Shown: one piece after another, positions 19,401 to 27,980 of the stretch
Layout: each line of letters starts with the position of its first letter
Numbering within the stretch: the first letter of the stretch is position 1
Source: Bacteroidota bacterium
Lineage (GTDB): Bacteria > Bacteroidota > Bacteroidia > Chitinophagales > Chitinophagaceae
Direction: 5' to 3'
Length of the DNA stretch: 64,000 nucleotides
NCBI GenBank assembly: GCA_016711825.1
Contig: JADJSG010000011.1
Coordinates: forward strand, 62,001 to 126,000
Notes under the pieces: model-generated
Database searches by the model: none
What the model saw: only the letters and a program-made list of their open reading frames with translations
Told to the model about the DNA's origin: nothing
Translations under genes and position numbers: made by a program

Positions 19401-20290
19401 TTGCCATGGTCAATCCATTAAACTGGACTGCTGATGAAAAAATGAACGATTTAATCAACCAATTACTACACAATTACAATATTCGTTATAACGAAGAAAT
19501 CGGTAGATACAAACGCGAAAAATTCAATATTACCATCGGTGATGAATTACCAAACGGTGTATTAAAATTAGCCAAAGTATACCTTGCAAGTAAACGTAAG
19601 TTGAAAGTGGGTGATAAAATGGCAGGCCGTCATGGTAATAAAGGGATTGTAGCACGTATTGTACGTCAGGAAGATATGCCTTTCCTTGAAGATGGTTCAC
19701 CAGTTGATATCGTATTGAATCCGTTGGGTGTACCTTCACGTATGAACCTTGGACAGATCTATGAAACCATCCTCGGTATGGCAGGTATGACCTTAGGTGT
19801 AAAATTTGCAACACCAATCTTTGATGGTGCAAGCAAAGATGAAATTGAAGCTAAAGTACAAGAAGCAAATTTACCTGACTGGTGTCACACATACTTGTTT
19901 GACGGTGAAACGGGTGACCGCTTCCATCAGAAAGCAACTGTGGGTGTAATCTATATGATGAAACTACATCACTTGGTAGATGATAAAATGCATGCTCGTT
20001 CTATCGGACCATACAGTTTGATTACGCAACAACCTTTGGGTGGTAAAGCACAGTTTGGTGGACAACGTTTTGGTGAGATGGAGGTTTGGGCGATAGAAGC
20101 TTATGGAGCCTCTAACATCCTACAGGAATTGTTGACATTGAAATCAGATGATATCACTGGTCGTGCAAAAGCGTATGAAGCCATTGTAAAAGGTGATAAC
20201 TTACCTAAACCGGGCATCCCAGAATCATTCAATGTATTGGTTCATGAATTGAGAGGATTGGGATTAGATCTTCACTTCGAAAATCAATAA
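16475..20290 (+). CDS. rpoB: DNA-directed RNA polymerase subunit beta
   Basis: The beta subunit of RNA polymerase, 1271 aa, the usual length for Bacteroidota. Recognisable segments in order are the N-terminal ERISFGKIK, the lobe segment [20 protein letters not shown], the rifampicin region [67 protein letters not shown], the [12 protein letters not shown] segment, [14 protein letters not shown] and the C-terminal [18 protein letters not shown]. In the rifampicin region the usual Asp, His and Ser positions look wild-type ([16 protein letters not shown]). It is not followed by rpoC: a strong terminator comes 25 nt after the stop. It is also not preceded by rplKAJL. This separation is unusual. 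Confidence 0.98.
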   Translation: [1271 protein letters not shown]

Positions 20291-20313
20291 GTATTTTAAT
20301 ATTTGTTTAAAGA

Positions 20314-20346
20314 AGAATCCTCAACGAAAGTTGGGGATTTTTTTTG
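20314..20346 (+). terminator. Rho-independent terminator of rpoB
   Basis: Stem AATCCTCAAC/GTTGGGGATT with a GAAA tetraloop followed by a run of T. It directly follows rpoB and ends a monocistronic unit. Confidence 0.92.
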
Positions 20347-20395
20347 TATTGAATCTACTTGCTTATTGCATTCAAGGACATCAACTTCCACATAC

Positions 20396-20632
20396 CTATT
20401 TTTTAAACATCCTCACAATTTCAAGAAAATCAATTCTTAAAATATGTGCGATTTCTGCAATTCGTACAATCCCAATATCGTTGATGTTGCCATTCTCAAT
20501 ATTGCTCAATTGTTGTGGTGATATTTGTAGACTATGAGCGAAACTCTTACGAGGAATACGCCTTTCTTCCCGACAGTTGCGAATATGACTTCCTATTTCC
20601 CTTAAAAAAGGTGCTGACTTTTTCTTTGACAT
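20396..20632 (-). CDS. Small XRE-family helix-turn-helix regulator
   Basis: A 78-aa protein consisting of one HTH_XRE domain: IGSHIRNCREERRIPRKSFAHSLQISPQQLSNIENGNINDIGIVRIAEIAHILRIDFLEIVRMF. The segment ISPQQLSNIENG is the recognition-helix signature. It is transcribed away from a tandem palindrome at 20689-20727, which is a plausible operator, and towards the rpoB terminator. It probably represses itself and/or the divergent unit. A TATATTTG box lies at 20657-20664 on the minus strand. Confidence 0.88.
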   Translation of the reverse strand: MSKKKSAPFLREIGSHIRNCREERRIPRKSFAHSLQISPQQLSNIENGNINDIGIVRIAEIAHILRIDFLEIVRMFKK

Positions 20633-20688
20633 ATACTAGTAGGTATTTAATCAAAACAAATATAATTAAAAAATCAAAATAAAACATG

Positions 20689-20727
20689 TTGCAAATTAAA
20701 CTTGCAACATTGCAAATTAAGCTTGCA
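20689..20727. repeat. Two tandem palindromic sites, candidate XRE operator
   Basis: Two 18-nt units with only one base difference lie at 20689-20706 and 20710-20727. Each contains the inverted repeat TGCAA-N7-TTGCA. The period is 21 nt, two turns of the helix, so dimers bound to both would sit on the same face. They lie in the divergent region of the XRE gene and just before the start remnant at 20798. Confidence 0.65.
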
Positions 20728-20811
20728 CAATATTTTGCGTAAAAATCAGCATGAAATTAATCTGAATGTAAGTTTGTCGAAACAAAAATTATTAAACATG
20801 AAAAATCTACT

Positions 20812-21325
<514 letters not shown>

Positions 21326-21378
21326 ACCGATGGAAGATGCGATGTTCTATCAATAATTTTAATGTTAATTTTCAAAAT

Positions 21379-22275
21379 ATGCAACTCAAAACAATTTTCA
21401 TTTTTTTGTTGAAAATTATATTGGTTAGTGCTTTTGTGGGAACCTATAACTTAATTACAAACGGGCTAGTAAATGATTATGATTTCAATGTCCTATCTAA
21501 TTTTGCGCAGTACATTCTTTTTATCAAATTATATGTTTTTTTATTTAAACCCAAAACGAAATTTGATCAGATTTTTGATGTGTCACTGTTAATCGGATCC
21601 ATTCTATTTACAGTAGTCACCGCCTATTTAATAGGACGCAATAAGTTCTTTCCAGAGTTTTTCCCATGCATGCCTATTTTTTGTTTCCTGGCAATATTAC
21701 TGGCATATTTTAAGAACAAAAATCAGTATATTATTATCTGTTTCCTTTTACTATTAAGTTTTTTGTGTGGGAAATTTTGGGTGAGCAGTTACTATTTCGA
21801 AAAATATAAAACAAATTCCCTTTTAGCAAAATCAGACTCAAGTATTCAAGATATACAATTTTACAACCTAGATAGTCAATTGGTCACCTTGAATCCCACA
21901 AAATACAAGGTGTCCATTTTTAAATTTAGTTTTCGTAATTGCTTACCATGCAGACAATTAAATCCAATGTTTGATGAATGGTGCAAGGAATATAAGACCA
22001 ACCCAAATATCCTCATTGCAAAAATTAATCCGGTAGAGGATATTGCGTTTATAAATGCGGTAACCGATAGCCAAGATTTAAAAATCACTTATTCGGATTT
22101 ATATACTGGCAACTCAAAAAGCAATCGATTTAATGTACAATTACACCCAGTAACCATCATCATGGATGCGAAGGGGAAGCAAGTATATCGCTTTGATGGC
22201 TATTGGCGTAGTACCAAAGAAAAACAAGCTCGTGATTTTAAACACACGGTGGATTCATTATTGAGTGTTCCCTAA
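21379..22275 (+). CDS. Membrane-anchored thioredoxin-like protein (DoxX/MauE-like membrane part plus TlpA-like domain)
   Basis: From the ATG at 21379 the frame gives 298 aa; a Met codon at 21337 is an alternative start, and the frame continues without meaning into the G-rich block upstream. About five membrane helices occupy residues 4-155 (for instance TIFIFLLKIILVSAFVGTYN, VSLLIGSILFTVVTAYLIG, YIIICFLLLLSFLCGKFW). The layout resembles MauE/DoxX-like membrane proteins. The C-terminal half is a thioredoxin fold with FRNCLPCRQLNPMFDEW (redox CxxC) and HPVTIIMDAKGKQVYRFDGY (cis-Pro region). It probably acts in periplasmic disulfide/thiol exchange. A DUF1573 lipoprotein gene follows after 12 nt. 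Confidence 0.75.
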   Translation: MQLKTIFIFLLKIILVSAFVGTYNLITNGLVNDYDFNVLSNFAQYILFIKLYVFLFKPKTKFDQIFDVSLLIGSILFTVVTAYLIGRNKFFPEFFPCMPIFCFLAILLAYFKNKNQYIIICFLLLLSFLCGKFWVSSYYFEKYKTNSLLAKSDSSIQDIQFYNLDSQLVTLNPTKYKVSIFKFSFRNCLPCRQLNPMFDEWCKEYKTNPNILIAKINPVEDIAFINAVTDSQDLKITYSDLYTGNSKSNRFNVQLHPVTIIMDAKGKQVYRFDGYWRSTKEKQARDFKHTVDSLLSVP

Positions 22276-22287
22276 TCAAGAATATAT

Positions 22288-22656
22288 ATGATTAAAAAAA
22301 TATTGATCGCCATGCTATTTTTTGCTTCTTGTAAGCAAAGTAAAAAGCAATTAATCATAAGCCCTTATGACATCCATTTGGGAGTGGTAAATGTAGGAGA
22401 TACCATGGCTTACAAAATAAGCTTTCGCAATGCTTCCACAAAAGATAGTATATTCGTAAAAGGTATTTCTTCCAATTGTACTTGTGCAATAGTTTCCTCT
22501 GATTCCTTTCATATTCCTCCTCAAGCTACAAAGGAGGTCAGTGGGAAATTTATAGGTAAAAAAGAAGATACTGGTTCTATTTCACAAAGAATTGCGATTC
22601 ACTCCGATGCAGATTCGGCCTTTCAGTTTGTGAACATTAGGGCTCAGGTAAAATAG
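22288..22656 (+). CDS. DUF1573 domain lipoprotein
   Basis: 122 aa. The lipobox FFASC puts the lipidated Cys at residue 15. The rest is a DUF1573 Ig-like fold, recognisable by IHLGVVNVGDTMAYKISFRNASTKDSIFVKGISSNCTCAIVS and the closing RIAIHSDADSAFQFVNIRAQV. The CTC motif in the middle is typical of the family. Function of the family is unknown. It shares an operon with the membrane thioredoxin upstream; in Bacteroidota DUF1573 genes often sit beside TlpA-like genes, so a link to thiol chemistry at the envelope is possible. Confidence 0.85.
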   Translation: MIKKILIAMLFFASCKQSKKQLIISPYDIHLGVVNVGDTMAYKISFRNASTKDSIFVKGISSNCTCAIVSSDSFHIPPQATKEVSGKFIGKKEDTGSISQRIAIHSDADSAFQFVNIRAQVK

Positions 22657-23035
22657 AATGCACTTTTGTTTGCTTCCTTACAAAACCCCCTCAATTTAGC
22701 ACCAACTGCAGCATATTATTATGCAGCAGCATTTGATTATTTGAATAATAACAACGACACATTAAAGATGGTCCACTAGTATTTAGCTTAAATGTAATGT
22801 GAGAAGGCATTATTCCGATATTCTTCTGACTACTTATTAAATACATTTGGTATAACTTCATTGGATTTACTTTAACAGACCATTATTTTGAGAAGGTTTG
22901 CAATATATCTGTTGTTTTGTGAGGGGACAAAACCTGGGGTGAAACCCCAAAAATCCATATTTTCCAAAAAACTCTCCCTTTCCCTGAATTTTCATTAAAA
23001 ACATGTTCTTTGTCCCAAAATACTTTCAAACTAAA
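22657..23035. other. Intergenic region with two adjacent hairpins
   Basis: No gene is visible. Two small hairpins lie side by side: TTTTGT-N6-ACAAAA at 22915-22932 and GGGG-TGAAA-CCCC at 22936-22948. They are not followed by a T run. They could be a fragment of a structured RNA or a pausing site upstream of the rpsO promoter; evidence is weak. Confidence 0.35.
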
Positions 23036-23066
23036 TTTGTTGGTACAAAAAAATAAACTACTTTTG
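23036..23066 (+). promoter_or_regulatory. Promoter of rpsO
   Basis: TTTG at 23036-23039, a 19-nt spacer, TACTTTTG at 23059-23066: an exact match to the Bacteroidota consensus. The start codon is 35 nt downstream. Confidence 0.8.
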
Positions 23067-23101
23067 CATCCAATTAAAAAATAAAACCTAATACTTTAAA
23101 G

Positions 23102-23374
23102 ATGTCAGTATTAACTACAGAACGCAAAAAAGAATTATTTGCAACACACGGCGGAAGTGAAACCAATACAGGGTCTACACAAGCGCAAATTGCTATGCTT
23201 ACCGAAAGAATCAAACATATTTCGGCCCATATGCAAAAAAACAAAAAAGATTTTAACACAAATCGTGGTTTAATCCAATTAGTAGGTCAGCGTAAATCAC
23301 TCCTTACTTATCTTTCTAAAACAAATCTCGAAGGTTATAGAGCACTCCTTGTAACCCTTGGCTTAAGGAAATAA
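23102..23374 (+). CDS. rpsO: 30S ribosomal protein S15
   Basis: 90 aa, full length for S15. It shows the family's segments TGSTQAQIAMLTERIKHISAHMQ and NTNRGLIQLVGQRKSLLTYLSKTNLEGYRALLVTLGLRK. S15 binds 16S rRNA early in small-subunit assembly. It is followed by pnp, the conserved rpsO-pnp order, with a 224-nt gap. Confidence 0.98.
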   Translation: MSVLTTERKKELFATHGGSETNTGSTQAQIAMLTERIKHISAHMQKNKKDFNTNRGLIQLVGQRKSLLTYLSKTNLEGYRALLVTLGLRK

Positions 23375-23387
23375 TTTCAACATAAGC

Positions 23388-23412
23388 GTTCCCAACTCAC
23401 AAGGTTGGGAAT
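23388..23412 (+). terminator. Hairpin after rpsO, likely terminator or attenuator
   Basis: Stem TTCCCAAC/GTTGGGAA with a 7-nt loop. The T run is weak and begins 6 nt later, so it may be a partial terminator or an RNase-processing hairpin between rpsO and pnp. Confidence 0.6.
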
Positions 23413-23598
23413 TGCCATTTTTAGGCGCCACTTATTTTTATTTATTTTCTAAGCACTCATTGATTGAGCAAATTAGTATTGGAAATAACATTAGTCAAAC
23501 GTAGCACCTTATTATTTCTCTTCTTTATTAGGCATGATGCCATGGAATAAGTATATCGTAGTAAGCCTACACAATTTCAAACTTTAAAAAACAAAAAC

Positions 23599-25710
23599 AT
23601 GTTCAACTTAAAAACAAAAACATTTGATATAGGTGACGGTCGTCAAATCACCCTAGAAACAGGTAAATTAGCCCGTCAAGCTCATGGATCAGCATTGGTT
23701 CGTATGGGCAATTGCGCCATTCTTGCGACAGTTGTTGCCAATAAAGAACCAAAACCAGGTCAATCATTTTTTCCATTGTCAGTAGATTATCAAGAAAAAT
23801 TTGCCGCTGCAGGTCGTATTCCTGGCTCGTTTTTTAAACGTGAAGGTCGATTAAGCGATAATGAAATACTCATTTCAAGACTGATTGACAGAGCCTTACG
23901 CCCCCTTTTCCCAGATGATTACTTATGTGAAGTACAAGTATTGGTGACTTTAATATCATCTGATTCAGAAATTATGCCTGATGCATTGGCTTGTTTAGCA
24001 GCTTCAGCCGCCCTTGCAGTATCAGATGTGCCGATCAGTGAAATCATTTCAGAAGTTCGTGTTTCACGTATACAAGGGCAATTTGTAATCAACCCTACAA
24101 GAACACAAATGAAAGAATCTACCATGGATTTTATCATTGCAGCCACTGAGAAAAATATCATGATGGTTGAAGGTGAAAGTAAAGAATGTAGTGAAGAAGA
24201 TTTGATAGGTGCTATCGAAGCCGGACATGAAGCCATTAAAATACAAGTACAAGCTCAACGTGAATTATGGGAACTCGTAGGATCGCCTGCAAAACGCGAT
24301 TATACAAAACCGTATCGTAACGATGAACTAAAAGAAAAAATATCCCTATTTGCCAAAGACAAAATTTATGAAGTCGCGAAAGCAGCTTCACCTAAAAATG
24401 TTCGTACAGAAGCATTTAACCAATTAGGCACTGATACAGTGGCGCATTTGGGTGAATTAAGCCCTGAAGATGCAGCACTTGTTGGTTACTATTTTCATAA
24501 TTTAGAAAAAGAAGTGATACGCAATATGATGATTGACGAACGTGTTCGTCTTGATGGTAGAGCTTTAGATCAAGTGCGTCCGTTGGAAATGGAAATCGAT
24601 TATTTGCCTTCTCCACATGGTATGGCCTTGTTTACCCGTGGCGAAACCCAATCACTTACAACAGTCACCTTAGGTACTCCCGATGATGAAAAAATGATTG
24701 AAGATGCAGAAGGTTCTGAATATTCAAGTTTTTATTTACATTATAACTTCCCTCCTTTTTCTACAGGTGATATTAAACCAATGCGTGGACCAGGTCGTAG
24801 AGAAGTTGGACATGGTGCTTTAGCACAACGTTCTTTAAAACAAGTAATACCCGCTAAAGAAGCTTTCCCTTATACCATTCGTATTATATCAGATATCCTT
24901 GAAAGCAATGGTTCATCATCGATGGCTACCGTGTGCGCAGGTTCACTCGCTTTGATGGATGCTGGGGTTCCGATTCCGAAACACGTATCAGGTGTAGCCA
25001 TGGGGCTTATATCACGTGAAGATGGCAAATGGGTAGTATTGACCGACATATTGGGTGATGAAGATCATTTAGGTGATATGGATTTTAAAGTAACAGGCAC
25101 AAGAGATGGCATTTGTGGTATACAAATGGATATCAAAGTAGATGGATTAAGTATGGATGTAATGCGTTCGGCTTTAGCACAAGCCAATGCAGGTAGATTA
25201 CATATTTTGAATGCCATGTATGCTTGTATCCCTGAAAAAAGAGCTGACCTTAAACCGCATGCGCCTCGTATGGAATTTTTAGCAATCGATAAAGAGTTTA
25301 TCGGTGCTGTCATTGGACCAGGAGGAAAAATCATTCAGGAAATTCAACGTGAAACAGGTACTACCATTTCTATTGAAGAAGTTGGAGACAAAGGACATGT
25401 AAGTATCTTCTCAAAACAAAAAGAAGGATTAGACAAAGCATTGGCATGGATAAAAGGTATCGTGATGGTACCCGAAATAGGCATGGTATATGATGCCACT
25501 GTAAAATCGATTATGCCTTTTGGTGCATTTGTAGAATTTTTACCAGGTAAACAAGGGTTACTTCATATTTCTGAAATAAGTCATTCACGTCTCGAAACCA
25601 TGGATGGTGTGTTTAAAGAAGGTGATAAAGTACAGGTAAAATTAACCGGTACCGATCCTAAAACAGGTAAATTCAAATTTAGCCGTAAGGTTTTATTACC
25701 AAAAGCATAA
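23599..25710 (+). CDS. pnp: Polyribonucleotide nucleotidyltransferase (PNPase)
   Basis: Phosphorolytic 3'-5' exoribonuclease of mRNA decay, 703 aa. Two RNase PH-like cores are seen: the first with AAAGRIPGSFFKREGRLSDNEILISRLIDRALRPLFP, the second with GETQSLTTVTLGT, NFPPFSTGD, GRREVGHGALAQRSL and SDILESNGSSSMATVCAGSLALMDAGVP. The KH domain (FIGAVIGPGGKIIQEIQRETGTTISIEE) and S1 domain (VYDATVKSIMPFGAFVEFLPGKQGLLHISEIS) end the protein. The ATG is preceded by an A-rich stretch without a strong Shine-Dalgarno sequence, as is common in this phylum. Confidence 0.98.
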   Translation: MFNLKTKTFDIGDGRQITLETGKLARQAHGSALVRMGNCAILATVVANKEPKPGQSFFPLSVDYQEKFAAAGRIPGSFFKREGRLSDNEILISRLIDRALRPLFPDDYLCEVQVLVTLISSDSEIMPDALACLAASAALAVSDVPISEIISEVRVSRIQGQFVINPTRTQMKESTMDFIIAATEKNIMMVEGESKECSEEDLIGAIEAGHEAIKIQVQAQRELWELVGSPAKRDYTKPYRNDELKEKISLFAKDKIYEVAKAASPKNVRTEAFNQLGTDTVAHLGELSPEDAALVGYYFHNLEKEVIRNMMIDERVRLDGRALDQVRPLEMEIDYLPSPHGMALFTRGETQSLTTVTLGTPDDEKMIEDAEGSEYSSFYLHYNFPPFSTGDIKPMRGPGRREVGHGALAQRSLKQVIPAKEAFPYTIRIISDILESNGSSSMATVCAGSLALMDAGVPIPKHVSGVAMGLISREDGKWVVLTDILGDEDHLGDMDFKVTGTRDGICGIQMDIKVDGLSMDVMRSALAQANAGRLHILNAMYACIPEKRADLKPHAPRMEFLAIDKEFIGAVIGPGGKIIQEIQRETGTTISIEEVGDKGHVSIFSKQKEGLDKALAWIKGIVMVPEIGMVYDATVKSIMPFGAFVEFLPGKQGLLHISEISHSRLETMDGVFKEGDKVQVKLTGTDPKTGKFKFSRKVLLPKA

Positions 25711-25730
25711 ATTCAAGTATAAAAATATTA

Positions 25731-25762
25731 AATCCCCCGATGAAAAATTGGGGGATTTTTTT
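25731..25762 (+). terminator. Rho-independent terminator of pnp
   Basis: Stem AATCCCCC/GGGGGATT with a loop of about 10 nt and a following T run. Confidence 0.9.
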
Positions 25763-25869
25763 TATAAATTCGGAATCATTGATTTATGGAAGTAAGCGAT
25801 ATTGTAGTTGTACAAAGCAAAAATCCCTGCTCATAACAAGTATTTAAGTGTCCTGGAAATCATACTGTT

Positions 25870-26529
25870 TTATAGGCTGATGATAGCCTCCATGATATAA
25901 AAACCCGGATATAGGTACCTTAGTTTCAATGCATATATTTCATTTGTAATTACCTGTTTAATAAAGAAATATCCATCAATACTGTTTCCAAATTGCTTAA
26001 TATGGGTAAATGCCGGATACCCCATCATTGAAGACTGAGAACTTGAATTATAAATCGTCAACATTCCGTTATGGTATATTCCTGCGGGTAGCGTTAAATA
26101 CTGCAAACTACTGACTGCATAGCTTCCGGTAACAACAACACCGTTTGGAGAACTGCAATTGTAAATATGGCTACTCATTACCTGATTACCCAACATGGTT
26201 GTGTCGTTACAAAGCGTATCGTTTTGAATTTCTGACAGTATTTCATAGTTGGAATTCAAGGCATTTAGCCTGTAAAAAGAAGCCTGATATAATGCGCTGG
26301 CACCAATTATTTCATTATAGCCACAGATAGACAAGTCTGCTATGCCATCGTTATTAAAATCGGCAAGCATACTGTCTTGCATGGGATTATTATTTCGAAC
26401 CCAAAGTGAATCGCAAACAAAACCAGAAATGCTCGTGTATTGTGAGGTTTGATCTGGTATTTTTTTGTTGCATGCTGTTGAGATAAAAATAAACAAGCAA
26501 GCTAAAAAGAAAAGTATTTGTTTCATCAT
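25870..26529 (-). CDS. Lipoprotein with a calcium-loop (FG-GAP/VCBS-like) motif
   Basis: 219 aa. The lipobox is ISTAC, with Cys20 as the lipidation site. LADFNNDGIADLSI at 55-67 is a DxNxDGxxD loop, the calcium-binding motif of FG-GAP/VCBS repeats. The remainder is beta-rich with no further motif. A surface or periplasmic lipoprotein of unknown function; it is a single gene between pnp and the COX15 gene. Confidence 0.7.
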   Translation of the reverse strand: MMKQILFFLACLFIFISTACNKKIPDQTSQYTSISGFVCDSLWVRNNNPMQDSMLADFNNDGIADLSICGYNEIIGASALYQASFYRLNALNSNYEILSEIQNDTLCNDTTMLGNQVMSSHIYNCSSPNGVVVTGSYAVSSLQYLTLPAGIYHNGMLTIYNSSSQSSMMGYPAFTHIKQFGNSIDGYFFIKQVITNEIYALKLRYLYPGFYIMEAIISL

Positions 26530-26821
26530 AAATAATGCAATCAGTAGTATAACAAATATACGTGAAAACCAGGGTTAAATTTTAATACTTAATAGAAGAA
26601 TTCCTATCGTTGGGGATTTTCGACTTAACGGCATCCCAAAGTTCCGCTGAATGAGGTTTTATGCATCTTCTGTTTTATTAAGATACATAAAAAAATAATC
26701 CATTCTTGATAACTGACATTTAATATTTAGAGGTAATGTACCGATATCTTTCAGACAAGGTATGTAAGCTATTTGTAATTATTGAGGCTTAAAGGATGAG
26801 AGCAATATCAATAAAAAATAA

Positions 26822-27874
26822 TTATGGTTTGATACTGTCACGGCTATTAGCACCCAATATATAAAGCAGTGTAATAAGGCTCATTAATAAAAACATGGCT
26901 ACCAATTGATGTGCCTGCGCCAAATATTCAAAAAGACCAAAACCATTTCTAACTTGAACACTTGATGTCAACAAAGTGAAGATACCCAGCAATACCTGTA
27001 TAGTGACTAATACCAAAGGAAGTGATTTGATTCGATTAAATAACAAGGAATCGCGAATTGGCTGCACTTTAATTTGCCATATTATGATACCAATCAACAA
27101 GATATAGGCTAACATTCTATGTATAAAATGGATATTGATTGTATTAAATATATAATCACCATTCAATACTGTATCTGGTATATAAGCGCCGTTGATACTT
27201 GGCCAGGTAGGTGCAACATTGGCGGCTTTTAAACCCGCCATAAAAGCCCCATACGTCAATTGGATGCCTAACAACAAGAGTATCCATAAAATATATTTTT
27301 TTAATCCTGGATGATAAACCTTCGCTTGATTTTCAACCAATAAGGTTAAAGCAAACCAACAGGTAAAACAAATCAATACCAAAGCTGAAATAAAATGAAT
27401 GGCTAACTTGATGTGACTTACATATAAAATATCATCATTTAAACCACTTTTTACCATAATCCATCCAATTAAACCTTGTGCAGCACCCAATAAAAACAAT
27501 GCCACCAGATTGGATATCATTTTCACATTAAAATACTTTTTAATGATAAAATAAATAAAAGGAATGAGAAAAACGATGCTAATCAAACGAGCCCAGTTAC
27601 GATGCATCCATTCCCAGAAATAAATAAACTTAAAATGACTGATGGTAAAATCTTGGTTCAAGTATTTGTATTGACCCGTTTTTTCCTGATAAAGCATAAA
27701 TGCATGTTGCCACTCAGCATCATTTAATGGGGGAATCGTCCCCAAAATGGGTTTCCACTCAGTAATAGAAAGTCCAGAACCTGTCAAACGGGTAATTCCC
27801 CCTAGTAGTACCTGAATAATGAGCATCCCCACCCCAATCAACAACCAATATCCAACAATTTTATTTTTATTCAT
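26822..27874 (-). CDS. ctaA: Heme A synthase, COX15/CtaA family
   Basis: Oxidises the C8 methyl group of heme O to give heme A for cytochrome c oxidase; an integral membrane enzyme. 350 aa with about eight helices in two four-helix halves. LGGITRLTGSGLSITEWKPILGTIPP is the signature of the COX15 (type 2) branch. FWEWMHRNWARLISIVF holds the EXXXH-type heme ligand region, and HFIHRMLAYILL and AQAHQLVAMFLL carry further conserved His residues. Its presence implies an aerobic chain with an aa3-type oxidase; no oxidase genes are adjacent. Confidence 0.93.
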   Translation of the reverse strand: MNKNKIVGYWLLIGVGMLIIQVLLGGITRLTGSGLSITEWKPILGTIPPLNDAEWQHAFMLYQEKTGQYKYLNQDFTISHFKFIYFWEWMHRNWARLISIVFLIPFIYFIIKKYFNVKMISNLVALFLLGAAQGLIGWIMVKSGLNDDILYVSHIKLAIHFISALVLICFTCWFALTLLVENQAKVYHPGLKKYILWILLLLGIQLTYGAFMAGLKAANVAPTWPSINGAYIPDTVLNGDYIFNTINIHFIHRMLAYILLIGIIIWQIKVQPIRDSLLFNRIKSLPLVLVTIQVLLGIFTLLTSSVQVRNGFGLFEYLAQAHQLVAMFLLMSLITLLYILGANSRDSIKP

Positions 27875-27980
27875 ATAATGCTTTTGAGCTGTTGCAAAGC
27901 TATATGCAAAAATGAATATGTAGAAATTTAGATACGACTATTGTATAGATACCTATCCTTTTTTTCTATATTGCATCTTC

